From Pleodorina starrii (lineage: Eukaryota > Chlorophyta > Chlorophyceae > Chlamydomonadales > Volvocaceae), in NCBI GenBank assembly GCA_030267565.1, contig BRXU01000010.1:2600501-2664500 (forward strand): DNA of 64,000 bases, written 5' to 3'. The notes below the pieces were generated by a model, which made no database searches, was not told the origin of the DNA, and worked only from the letters and a program-made list of their open reading frames with translations. This document shows, in pieces, positions 26,424 through 34,361 of the stretch. The translations under genes were made by a program, and so were the position numbers. Position 1 is the stretch's first letter. Each line of letters begins with the position of its first letter.

Positions 26424-26885
26424 ATGCTGGCGCAGGCCTTCAAAAACAGTGTCATAATACTCCTCATCATCCTGATTGCACACTTCCTATTGCGCCAGTA
26501 TCTTGATGAGCGTACACGTGTACAGCAGCAGCAGGGTATGCTCAATGTAAAAGGCGCAGTAGTAGATACCTTTGGTTGGGAACCACAACCACAGCAGCAA
26601 CAGCCCCAAGAACAAGAACAGCAGCCACAGCAGCCACAGCAGCCACAGCAGCAACAGCCCCAAGAACAAGAACAGCAGCCACAGAAGGCACAGCAGCATG
26701 GAAGGGGTCGCCGCCCTTGCAAGAGCAAAAAAGAAGAGGAGCTTTACCGGTTTGTATTTTCATCTTCTGCAACATCTGGAACGGCCTTACCTCCCGCACA
26801 GAAAACGACAGAGATGCAGCAAATAGATGATGAATTTGAACTTCAACCCTTTTCTGCAGAGGAGTGCACATTTATGCCTGTATAA
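26424..26885 (+). CDS. Single-helix membrane protein with Gln/Pro-rich linker (153 aa)
   Basis: ATG at 26424. A membrane helix occupies about residues 8-26 (SVIILLIILIAHFLL). A PQQQ/EQEQQ tract, coded by a CAG/CAA-rich duplicated segment, fills residues 55-92. A basic patch (GRGRRPCKSKKEEELYRFVF) and an acidic tail ending FMPV follow. A similar plan (short helix, linker, ELYRFVF-like motif) is known to me in proteins of mimivirus relatives, but the family is unnamed. Likely a virion membrane protein. Confidence 0.55.
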   Translation: MLAQAFKNSVIILLIILIAHFLLRQYLDERTRVQQQQGMLNVKGAVVDTFGWEPQPQQQQPQEQEQQPQQPQQPQQQQPQEQEQQPQKAQQHGRGRRPCKSKKEEELYRFVFSSSATSGTALPPAQKTTEMQQIDDEFELQPFSAEECTFMPV

Positions 26886-26990
26886 ACAGTGCAACATGGT
26901 GGCATCATTAGCCTAAGAATAAGATTCACATATATCAACCAGCAACAGACAAGAGAGGTAGAGAGAAAAACAAGGGGGTCTGTTATAATC

Positions 26991-28178
26991 ATGCACCTTG
27001 GCGAGATATCATTCTGTGATAAGCAAGGGTTCAACATTAAGTCAGATGACACAAAGCAGGCAATCCTTTCTTCTATCGAAGCCCACACTGGAATTCGTAT
27101 CATCCAGAAGCATTTTGAGAAGTTTTCTGCCACCACACTTGCTACATTACAGTGTCTCCCTCATATGGTGTGCCTGCGCACAAATGGAAACCCATACATG
27201 ATGTACCTGACACGCCATAATTCTGTAAACCAAGTTATTTTTGTGGATAAAAAAATCCAACAGGGATACTTTTATCCACGCATGGTGCTCGTTAGGGCAT
27301 GGTTTGATGATGCACTCTTTGAGCAGGGAGGTACACTCATCGATGGTGAAATGGTAAAGGACCTTCAGGGCGGGTGGCGATTCCTATGTAATGACCTGGT
27401 CTTACTGGCAGGTGTGCACCTCAAGGCAACAACCATTGATACCCGCATCAAGATGATGCACTCACTTTTCATGGAACAGTTCAGTCCTGATGCAGATTTA
27501 GACTTCTGCAAGTTTGAGATCAAGTCTTTTTGGTGGCCTCATGGACATCTTGGGCCTCATGGACATCCTGTGTCTCTTGAGGTTGTGCAACACATTGTGC
27601 AGGATATTGTGCCACTTCTCCCATACACAGTCCGTGGATTGCTGTTTAAACCCATGTTTCTGTATCAAAAAGACATCTTGATGAATTTTGATGACTCACT
27701 TGTGAAGAAAGTAGTCCGTGTCAAGTACAAGAATGTAAGCAATTTTTTTACAGATGAGGCACACCTTGTCAACCAGCTTGGCGAAGCCACAGGAGCTGCA
27801 GTTGAACGTGATGGCAATACAATAGCCAGCATGCCGATGCCTGTGACTGTCAAGCCACATATATCATCAATGCATGATGCCGCAAATACACAAGCCAATA
27901 CGTCACCGCCCCTCAAAGTATTCTATGCACGCAAGACGGCAAAGCCAGATGTGTATGAGCTGTATGAACATGCAGACTGTGCCAGCACGCCATGTATCGC
28001 GTGCATGCCAACTATGGCAGCAAGTCAGATGATGCGCACACTGTTTGCAAATGTCAATGCTGCTGAGCGCATTGCAGTGCTGTGTGAGTACTCGCAGCAT
28101 TTTAAAAAGTGGGTGCCATGTGCATCAGTCAACAATGCCATGGATTATTGTAGCGTGGGGGAGAGGTCACACACATGA
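26991..28178 (+). CDS. Guanylyltransferase/ligase-like protein lacking the catalytic lysine (395 aa)
   Basis: The ATG at 26991 (MHLGEISFCDK) is chosen over a GTG at 26889. Residues 60-130 match the nucleotidyltransferase core of capping enzymes and ligases. MVCLRTNGNPYMMYLTR aligns with motif I (KxDG), LIDGEMV (Glu120) fits motif III, and GWRFLCNDLVLLAG fits the following strand. In motif I the nucleophilic Lys is Arg63 and the Asp is Asn65, so covalent nucleotidyl transfer is unlikely. The C-terminal 150 residues contain no clear motif. The window has a separate, intact capping enzyme at 46446-49664, so this may be a structural or regulatory paralog. It is convergent with the 28167-28862 gene, overlapping it by 12 bp. 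Confidence 0.55.
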   Translation: MHLGEISFCDKQGFNIKSDDTKQAILSSIEAHTGIRIIQKHFEKFSATTLATLQCLPHMVCLRTNGNPYMMYLTRHNSVNQVIFVDKKIQQGYFYPRMVLVRAWFDDALFEQGGTLIDGEMVKDLQGGWRFLCNDLVLLAGVHLKATTIDTRIKMMHSLFMEQFSPDADLDFCKFEIKSFWWPHGHLGPHGHPVSLEVVQHIVQDIVPLLPYTVRGLLFKPMFLYQKDILMNFDDSLVKKVVRVKYKNVSNFFTDEAHLVNQLGEATGAAVERDGNTIASMPMPVTVKPHISSMHDAANTQANTSPPLKVFYARKTAKPDVYELYEHADCASTPCIACMPTMAASQMMRTLFANVNAAERIAVLCEYSQHFKKWVPCASVNNAMDYCSVGERSHT

Positions 28179-28862
28179 CACAAGTGCATGTATGTACTCA
28201 CATAGGATGGCATGGATACTTGCAATGTCTGCCTGTGCATCATGGTTGTAGTTCAGGTATATCTTGTGCACACAATAGCCGTCTAGGTACTGCTGTACCT
28301 CAAAATTTAGGTACACTCTGTTATGTAGCCGAAATGTGAAGCGATTAATGTAACACACCTCGTGGATTTTGCGTGTACATGGGAATTGATGGATGTGTGC
28401 CTTTTCACGTTTGTACCCCACACACACAACCTGCCCATCAATGATGCAGCATGAAACAGCGCTCTGACAGAGAGCAGCATAACCTTCTGCCAGCTGACCA
28501 CTCAAAGGCCCAGCAGCCCCAGCTTGATCAGTGGATGTCAATGTGAGCTCCAACACCATGTCACCCACCCGGTAGCGCTTAAATCGCTTGGTAAAAAATT
28601 TAATACCTTTTTGCTTCATGATTGCCTTGAGGCGACTCAAAAAGTCTGCTTCAGGAATGTTCACCTCGAAAATGCGGGATGTGGCTAGAGCATTGTCGGT
28701 GCATCGTTTTGACAAGAGTATCAGCTCTACATAATTCACCTCTGGTGAAGGACACAATGTTATGATGAGCTTATCCATATCTATTACTCTCAATACCATG
28801 TCAGATCGAAGCTTTAGATTGGTTTCAGTTTTTGCATTATTTTTGTGGGCATCAATGGGCAT
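28167..28862 (-). CDS. Unknown protein paired with the guanylyltransferase-like gene (231 aa)
   Basis: ATG at 28862. The protein is mixed alpha/beta with strands such as KLIITLCPSP, VNYVELILLS, MVLELTLTS, CCIIDGQVVCVGY and VYLNFEVQQYL. No hydrophobic anchor is present. Alternating charged residues in NYVELIL and YLNFEVQ might line a barrel such as the tunnel of RNA triphosphatases, but key Glu pairs are not clear. The overlapping, convergent position suggests co-selection with the guanylyltransferase-like gene. I do not recognise the family. Confidence 0.5.
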   Translation of the reverse strand: MPIDAHKNNAKTETNLKLRSDMVLRVIDMDKLIITLCPSPEVNYVELILLSKRCTDNALATSRIFEVNIPEADFLSRLKAIMKQKGIKFFTKRFKRYRVGDMVLELTLTSTDQAGAAGPLSGQLAEGYAALCQSAVSCCIIDGQVVCVGYKREKAHIHQFPCTRKIHEVCYINRFTFRLHNRVYLNFEVQQYLDGYCVHKIYLNYNHDAQADIASIHAILCEYIHALVSCV

Positions 28863-28927
28863 CACAGACGGAAATGTTCATCAGCACTTACCTCCTGTGT
28901 GTAGAAATGCTGCAGTCATAAGGCCAA

Positions 28928-29560
28928 ATGTTTACATTTAGTGTTCACATGTTCACCTGGGTGGAAACACAAAGACAGCAAATGGCAACTATGCGTTCAA
29001 GCAACAAGCAGCAAGCAACAATCAACATGGTGGCCACGGATCTCAATTCATCAAAGTCACGGGACACATTTATGAGCATGCTAGAAAAGGCTACTGGACT
29101 TGACACAGATACATGCAGGGATATAGAGGTGGGTGTATTCAATTGGGCTATCAATTATGCTAAAGATAGAGGTATTCTCCGCAACTGGCGCTGTACAGCA
29201 TTTAATAATGTGTATCAAAACAAGGCACGCTCTGCACTCGCCAACTTGGATCCAAATGGCTATGTGGGCAATGTGAGACTTTTGCAGCGGATGAAGGATG
29301 GCGAGTTTGCACCACGAGACTTTGCATCCATGGCACCGGAGCATACATGCCCTGAGCACTGGAAGGATCTGATTGATGTCAGGCAATGCAGGAACGAGCA
29401 GATATATGAAGGAAAACCAGAATCAATGACAGACAAGTTCAAGTGTGGGCGGTGCAAAAAGCGTGAATGCACATACCGAGAGGTACAGCTGCGCTCTGCA
29501 GACGAGCCTATGACGCTATTTATTTGTTGTATAAACTGTGGTCATCGTTGGAAGCTTTGA
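28928..29560 (+). CDS. TFIIS: Transcription elongation factor TFIIS (210 aa)
   Basis: TFIIS rescues stalled RNA polymerase by stimulating transcript cleavage. The start may be 28928, 28949 or 28982; all three ATGs are in frame. The central domain covers about residues 60-150 (WAINYAKDRGILRNW, RSALANLDPNGYVGN, FAPRDFASMAPE). The C-terminal zinc ribbon has Cys173, Cys176, Cys201 and Cys204, and the loop RSADEPMT carries the acidic pair Asp192-Glu193 needed for cleavage. All active elements are intact. It lies upstream of the RPB9 and RPB6 genes on the same strand, though not adjacent. Confidence 0.95.
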   Translation: MFTFSVHMFTWVETQRQQMATMRSSNKQQATINMVATDLNSSKSRDTFMSMLEKATGLDTDTCRDIEVGVFNWAINYAKDRGILRNWRCTAFNNVYQNKARSALANLDPNGYVGNVRLLQRMKDGEFAPRDFASMAPEHTCPEHWKDLIDVRQCRNEQIYEGKPESMTDKFKCGRCKKRECTYREVQLRSADEPMTLFICCINCGHRWKL

Positions 29561-29593
29561 TGCTTCATTGTTGTTGGTTGTTGTATGACTGCA

Positions 29594-29698
29594 GCTGATT
29601 GTTTGTATGATTGCAGATGATTGTTTGTATGATTGCAGATGATTGTTTGTATGATTGCAGATGATTGTTTGTATGATTGCAGATGATTGTTGTATGAT
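29594..29698. repeat. 22-bp tandem repeat with TGATTG cores
   Basis: Four to five copies of a 22-bp unit (ATGATTGTTTGTATGATTGC core) lie between TFIIS and the next gene. Each unit holds two GATTG motifs, about one helical turn apart. A TATA-like element follows at 29780. Confidence 0.85.
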
Positions 29699-29779
29699 GG
29701 TTGTTGATTATAGCACCTTTTGTTTTTAAAAGAGTTCATGTTGTCTATTTGTGAAAATGTCAATCTGTCTACACCCCCA

Positions 29780-29787
29780 TATAAATA
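29780..29787 (+). promoter_or_regulatory. TATA-like element TATAAATA
   Basis: It lies about 48 bp before the ATG at 29828 and downstream of a TGATTG array. Confidence 0.45.
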
Positions 29788-29827
29788 GGAACCTTAATTG
29801 AGGACTGTATCTCTCGTAAAAGGGAAG

Positions 29828-30193
29828 ATGACACCATGCTGTGTGTACCTGCTTGTGCACGCACACTCGGAGCTGGTTGCCGAGCATGGTGAAGCTGCAT
29901 TGCGCGTCCTCTATGAGTTTGACAACCTCAATGACGCGCTGGAGGCATTGTACGGAACCTTTTTGACCGAGTGCATGCACCAGTATGATGCACATGGAAA
30001 TGTGATGGCCGATGCGGCGTCCCTTCATGCATACACACTGGAGGGCTACAACAGCATTGCAGCAGCCCGCATGGGGCGGATGCAGGCCTTCTATGTATTT
30101 GATGCTGACAAGGTCGCAAGTTTTCAGTTTCGTTCAGAAAAGTATGCAAGCCTGCAGCAGGAATTTGTGGAGGCACTGAAGGCCAGTGGCTGA
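29828..30193 (+). CDS. Hypothetical protein (121 aa)
   Basis: ATG at 29828 (MTPCCVYLLVHAHSELV); an in-frame TTG at 29798 is less likely. The protein starts with a strand CCVYLLVHAHS, then helices (EAALRVLYEFDNLNDALEAL), and ends AFYVFDADKVASFQF and a helix. It resembles a small alpha/beta fold of ferredoxin type, but no family is recognised. The start of the 63356-63943 protein (NLIYIVLSYDFGGSS) has a similar feel. It has a TATA-like element and an array upstream. Confidence 0.5.
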   Translation: MTPCCVYLLVHAHSELVAEHGEAALRVLYEFDNLNDALEALYGTFLTECMHQYDAHGNVMADAASLHAYTLEGYNSIAAARMGRMQAFYVFDADKVASFQFRSEKYASLQQEFVEALKASG

Positions 30194-30267
30194 GACAATG
30201 GGTGCCTTGCCTTCATTTGGCCTCTAATGGCTCAGAATTTACAGAGTGTGTGGTGGGGGCATTTGAT

Positions 30268-30365
30268 TATTGCCGATGACATATTGCCGATGACATATTG
30301 CCGATGACATATTGCCGATGACATATTGCCGATGACATATTGCCGATGACAGACATATTGCCGAT
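30268..30365. repeat. 14-bp tandem repeat TTGCCGATGACATA, about 6 units
   Basis: Six near-perfect copies lie in the 290-bp gap after the 29828-30193 gene. The last unit has a 4-bp insertion. The rest of the gap (30366-30484) shows no gene. Confidence 0.9.
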
Positions 30366-30484
30366 GAACGGGCAATGAACAAATGTATCAAAGCACTTTG
30401 TAAAACACAATATCCTTAAGGCTGTTTCTCAAACCTTCACCACATACAGCAAGCTGCCTGCTCAGCCCATATTTCTGTTGTGAC

Positions 30485-30736
30485 ATGCAAGATCAAAACC
30501 AACTATTAGTTTCTATTCTCCTTTTTGCACTTGCCCTCACTTTTACTGGAGGGATGGAGATGGCACTTATATACATGTTTAGTGTGTTGCTGCTCAGCAC
30601 ACCAAGCATATGCAGAAACTCAATCACCTTAAGATCAAAACCATACTGTATTACAAATGGCCCACCCTACACTCATGAACGATGTCAGCCCGTATTTCTG
30701 GGAATTGGTGACAGATGTAGTATCATTGCCACTTGA
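30485..30736 (+). CDS. Possible small membrane protein (83 aa), weak
   Basis: ATG at 30485. The first 45 residues hold two hydrophobic stretches (LLVSILLFALALTFTGG and LIYMFSVLLLS). The C-terminal part overlaps the start of the next gene in another frame for 80 bp. I include it because hydrophobic N-termini like this are not typical of random frames, but it could be spurious. Confidence 0.25.
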   Translation: MQDQNQLLVSILLFALALTFTGGMEMALIYMFSVLLLSTPSICRNSITLRSKPYCITNGPPYTHERCQPVFLGIGDRCSIIAT

Positions 30737-31037
30737 AACAGTCCAATCAACAGAAGCATTCATTGCCATGTCCGAAATTTGTAAATATAGCCCAGTCTTC
30801 ATTAGGACCGACACTCTGCTCTGTGACCTGAATACACATGCAATGCCATTTGAGTATTTGCAGTTCAGCAATGCAGATGAGCTTTTTAGACATTCACTTG
30901 ACATACTAGAGCAATATCCTGACAAATATGATCAGGCAGCCCAACTCAGAGAGTGTATAAATGTAATAGAACGGCATTTGCTGGTAGAAGAGATGGTTGT
31001 AACCCTGGATTCTTTATGTATACACGGCCAACTTTGA
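30657..31037 (+). CDS. Hypothetical protein (126 aa)
   Basis: ATG at 30657. The product is acidic and mostly helical (YFWELVTDVVSLPLETV, EYLQFSNADELFRHSLDIL, AAQLRECINVIERHLLVEEM). No hydrophobic anchor and no known motif. Fold character suggests a small helical-bundle protein such as a BTB/SKP1-like adaptor, but this is only an impression. Confidence 0.45.
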   Translation: MAHPTLMNDVSPYFWELVTDVVSLPLETVQSTEAFIAMSEICKYSPVFIRTDTLLCDLNTHAMPFEYLQFSNADELFRHSLDILEQYPDKYDQAAQLRECINVIERHLLVEEMVVTLDSLCIHGQL

Positions 31038-31302
31038 TTATGTGCTCAAAACTTTCCTTTCTCTAGCTTTCGAGAGTTGTTGTTGCCTTTGTAATTGCTG
31101 TAAGTGTGGGAGGTGCTGTGCCCCTGCAATCCCACCTCATTGCACACCCCTACCCCATACTCATCCACCCCACATGTACGGATGCAGCAGGGCTCCACCC
31201 TTTTTCCCGGCTTAAAACTGCATTGGTCATTGCCCCTTTCATTAGACCCCTCATTAGTTTTTTGTATATTAATGCATGTCCCCGACCAAGTATGAATCAA
31301 GA

Positions 31303-31420
31303 CCAATCACTGCCAATCACTGCCAATCACTGCCAATCACTGCCAATCACTGCCAATCACTGCCAATCACTGCCAATCACTGCCAATCACTGCCAATCAC
31401 TGCCAATCACTGCCAATCAC
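31303..31420. repeat. 10-bp tandem array CAATCACTGC, 12 units
   Basis: Twelve near-perfect copies with exact 10-bp period. The array ends 7 bp before a TATATATAAA element and about 85 bp before the ATG at 31504. It is a clean example of the CAATCA arrays seen in the window. The gap 31038-31302 before it holds no gene that I can support. Confidence 0.95.
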
Positions 31421-31426
31421 AAATAG

Positions 31427-31436
31427 TATATATAAA
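31427..31436 (+). promoter_or_regulatory. TATA-like element TATATATAAA
   Basis: It sits between the CAATCA array and the ATG at 31504, about 70 bp upstream of the start. Likely the promoter of the 493-aa gene. Confidence 0.5.
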
Positions 31437-31503
31437 CCGACTACAAATTGAAAAAGTGGCATTATCCATCAAAGTTTACATACGCTACATACGCTAAAGC
31501 ACC

Positions 31504-32985
31504 ATGGCCTATTTTCAGATTTACCAAGATGGCTGTCTAGGACTCACAAAATATGGCTCAAAAATGTTTGGTGGTATCAGACACGATGGCAGCCGTCGGA
31601 GGTATAGCTTGTGCAAGCTGAATGTTCTTGACCTGTCAAGTGATGATGGCTTCAAGGAGAAGATGGAAACCCTCGGGGTCAAAGTGCCCAAAGAGCTGCT
31701 GCACGGGTGTGAAACTTTGACGGATACTGCACGGGCGCGTGTGTTGGATTTTGTTAACACACTTCCTCATGATGCAAAAGCATACATTGCTGGCAAGGCC
31801 TGGCGTCATTTGCTACATGATGCCGTCAATCAAGAAATTGCCATTTGGTTGATGACTGGTGCTGAGGGTGCCTGTCCTTACAAGACGGACATGGATGAGT
31901 CTGAAATAGAACAACATCAAGATGATGACACAGAACCACAGCAGCAGCAACAGCAGCCAGACAAAAAGAGAGGATCGATCAGAAAGCGAGCTGCAGCTCC
32001 ATCCGTTGATGATGGCATGGCACCTCCATCAAAGCAGCAGTGTACTGTGACTGGCTGCATGGCGCCGGGTGTGCAATTTGGTATGACACTTGATATGCAC
32101 GGCTTTTTCTTGGGTCTAAAAAGCACTATGTCGTCCACAGATGTGGACGGTGCAGTCAGGGCATTGATGCAACTTGAGTCACAGGTCAGTGCAGTCTGCA
32201 CTACTTTGAAGGACATGGGGAGCCCACAAGGAGATGCTGCTGTTGTCAAGGACTTGCTGGATTTGCATGTGCAAGTTGCACGTTCAAAGCTCAACGACCT
32301 GTATGCATGCAGCCAGGGTGTACAGTATGGGCAGCCTCCATCAGCATCCACATCATCAGCTGCAACAGCAACAACCGCCATCCTCATGGCTGAAGCAGCT
32401 CCAGTGGTAGCAGCTGCTGTTGCCAATGTTCCTCCTGGCGAATCTGTTCCTCCTGGTGCACACATGCAGGTCGATACGCACCCAGCTCCAGGAAGGATAG
32501 CTGCACCTCCAGGTGTACATGTGCCTGCACAATTGCCTGGTGATGTGCATCCTGGTGCAGATACAACAGTTGAAACTGCAGTACCATCAATTACCGGCAA
32601 TAATCCATTGGCCCCCCCAGGTCCCAACATGCCCTCTATGCATACCTCGAGCCATAGCATGCATGCCCCCACACCTGGTAACTACCCTGCTGATGTGGCT
32701 CCTGCTGATGTGGCTCCTGTCGATATGCATCCCGAAGATCCTGTATCAGCTCCAGGAAGGATAGCTGCGGCCACTCTGGTGCCTTCTCCAACAGTAACTG
32801 GTGTGCCAGCAACGATGCCACCATCAATTATTAGCAATGACCCCATGGCCCCAGGCCCTAGCATGTCCACACATGCCCCCATGCCTGACTATGACCCCAT
32901 GGCCCCAGGCCCTAGCACACAAGGCCAGATTGATCTGGCAGCTGACTGTATGATGAACAGTTGGGACTTTGACGATTTGTTTTGA
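31504..32985 (+). CDS. Unknown protein with Pro/Ala-rich repetitive half (493 aa)
   Basis: ATG at 31504. Residues 1-140 are folded-looking: MAYFQIYQDGCLGLTKYGSK, then RRYSLCKLNVLDLSSDDGFK and a helical stretch (AYIAGKAWRHLLHDAVNQEI). A Q-rich acidic linker and a helical region around residues 195-275 follow. The last 200 residues are low-complexity (PPGVHVPAQLPGDVHPGAD, ADVAPADVAP, DPMAPGPS) and end with an acidic WDFDDLF. The terminal DFDDLF looks like a short acidic activation or docking motif. It may be a transcription-related or virion protein. I do not recognise the family. Confidence 0.55.
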   Translation: MAYFQIYQDGCLGLTKYGSKMFGGIRHDGSRRRYSLCKLNVLDLSSDDGFKEKMETLGVKVPKELLHGCETLTDTARARVLDFVNTLPHDAKAYIAGKAWRHLLHDAVNQEIAIWLMTGAEGACPYKTDMDESEIEQHQDDDTEPQQQQQQPDKKRGSIRKRAAAPSVDDGMAPPSKQQCTVTGCMAPGVQFGMTLDMHGFFLGLKSTMSSTDVDGAVRALMQLESQVSAVCTTLKDMGSPQGDAAVVKDLLDLHVQVARSKLNDLYACSQGVQYGQPPSASTSSAATATTAILMAEAAPVVAAAVANVPPGESVPPGAHMQVDTHPAPGRIAAPPGVHVPAQLPGDVHPGADTTVETAVPSITGNNPLAPPGPNMPSMHTSSHSMHAPTPGNYPADVAPADVAPVDMHPEDPVSAPGRIAAATLVPSPTVTGVPATMPPSIISNDPMAPGPSMSTHAPMPDYDPMAPGPSTQGQIDLAADCMMNSWDFDDLF

Positions 32986-33003
32986 GCATGTGGTGTTAAC
33001 TCA

Positions 33004-33009
33004 TATAAG
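33004..33009 (+). promoter_or_regulatory. TATA-like element TATAAG before RPB9-like gene
   Basis: It lies about 45 bp before the ATG at 33051. Confidence 0.35.
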
Positions 33010-33050
33010 CAGAGTGTTTCAAAAAGGTATGTTACTGTGTCTTACAACAA

Positions 33051-33434
33051 ATGATCAGCTTTTGCCAGGTTTGTGAAAACATACTCTATGTCAGCATAGA
33101 CACCCATGGCAAGGGCATATTGCACGTGTGTAAGAACTGTAAGTCTTCACAACAAGTACTACAAGATGGTGTACAGTGTGTGAGTGAGATGATTTTGGAT
33201 TGTGAGCACTCTCCTTCATATATAAACAAAGCTGATGTATCCATCAAGTTCGACCCTACACTCCCTCGTGCTTCGAATATTGAGTGCCCTCGTGGATCGC
33301 TTTGCACGGGCCACACCAAGCCCCAGGAGGTTATTTACATCAAGAGTAATGCTGTGCAGCTCCATTATCAGTACTTTTGCTGTCATTGTAACCATGTCTG
33401 GCATAGCAATAGACGCACTTCCTTGCTGGACTGA
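33051..33434 (+). CDS. RPB9: RNA polymerase subunit RPB9-like (127 aa)
   Basis: The protein has two zinc ribbons joined by a linker, the plan of RPB9. The N-terminal ribbon uses Cys5, Cys8, Cys27 and Cys30 (FCQVCENILY then HVCKNC). The second uses Cys79, Cys85 and a CCHC group at 110-113 (QYFCCHCNHVW). Both ribbons look complete. RPB9 affects start-site choice and proofreading with TFIIS. It is next to RPB6 on the same strand. Confusion with a TFIIS-like zinc protein is possible because the acidic RS-DE loop is absent. Confidence 0.8.
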   Translation: MISFCQVCENILYVSIDTHGKGILHVCKNCKSSQQVLQDGVQCVSEMILDCEHSPSYINKADVSIKFDPTLPRASNIECPRGSLCTGHTKPQEVIYIKSNAVQLHYQYFCCHCNHVWHSNRRTSLLD

Positions 33435-33727
33435 CGATGTGTCAAAACACACACTGAATTTATGAGTATCATGGTGCCTTCCAACCAGCTTTGCAACCAT
33501 GTAGACGAGGGAATTCGCCCATCTCCATTCCTATATTTTCTGGAATAGCTAGCGTCCAGAAGACCCAGAGGAGAGAAATAACAAAAATGTCGATTTGACT
33601 TTTTTGCAACAATTACGAACACAGCGTGGGTACAATACAACACTGGCTTAAAGGAGTACACTACTGGACTTTCCAGTCACATTCCAGCTGATCAGTTGTT
33701 TTGTAACGATATCATTGTCAACAACTG
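33435..33727. other. Gap without a supported gene
   Basis: About 290 bp between RPB9-like and RPB6. A weak 92-codon minus-strand frame overlaps the RPB9 coding end; I see no reason to accept it. No repeat is visible. Confidence 0.5.
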
Positions 33728-34138
33728 ATGTCAAAACTACGTGCACAATATAGGCATTCCAGCAACATAGCCATTCCAGCAGCAGATGCACACACTAATG
33801 CTGTGGCAGCAACACGTCAGCCAAGCTTTGCTGACATAATCGAGGCGTATGATCCCACAACCAACTGTACACCTCGTGAAATCACCAAGTTTGAACTTAC
33901 ACAGGTGTTGGGTCTGCGCATGGAACAGCTTGCACGCAATGCACCTGCTTTTGTAGATACCACGGAAATCGCACACTTGAAAATACCACTCAATGAAAAG
34001 CTGCGTCGCATAGCCATATGTGAGCTGACACAGCACAAGATTCCATTTGTGATTTGCCGGCCCATGCCAGGAGGTGGCAAGGAGTACTGGCGCTTGAGAG
34101 ATATGCAGGTGCCCCTTGATCAACTTAAGCTCAATTAG
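33728..34138 (+). CDS. RPB6: RNA polymerase subunit RPB6 (136 aa)
   Basis: RPB6 stabilises the polymerase clamp. The ATG at 33728 is followed by a disordered N-terminal 45 residues. The conserved part reads TKFELTQVLGLRMEQLARNA, then VDTTEIAHLKIPLNEKLRRIAICELTQHKIPFVICR and GGGKEYWRLRDM. These are the RPB6/RpoK signature helices and the closing EYW motif. The length matches the family. Confidence 0.93.
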   Translation: MSKLRAQYRHSSNIAIPAADAHTNAVAATRQPSFADIIEAYDPTTNCTPREITKFELTQVLGLRMEQLARNAPAFVDTTEIAHLKIPLNEKLRRIAICELTQHKIPFVICRPMPGGGKEYWRLRDMQVPLDQLKLN

Positions 34139-34361
34139 ATGTAGCTATGGTCCCTCCCCCCATCCCCTAAGTTTTGGATTGTGATTGGGTGCATATGACA
34201 CTAGGCCCCAAAAACATTTACTCAAAACCACTAGCACAAACAATTTGGGGAACATCAGCAGCAAGACAATGCTTTATGACATGGAGAGACTTGGAGGGTA
34301 GTCACGTGTTGCAATTAAAGCCGCCCAAGTGTGTGCATTTTTGGTATCTCGCCACAGGAAT

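Noticed and set aside
31276..31497. Frames coding ITANHCQSLP and similar
   Set aside because: They are produced by the 10-bp CAATCA array and have no start-site or homology support.
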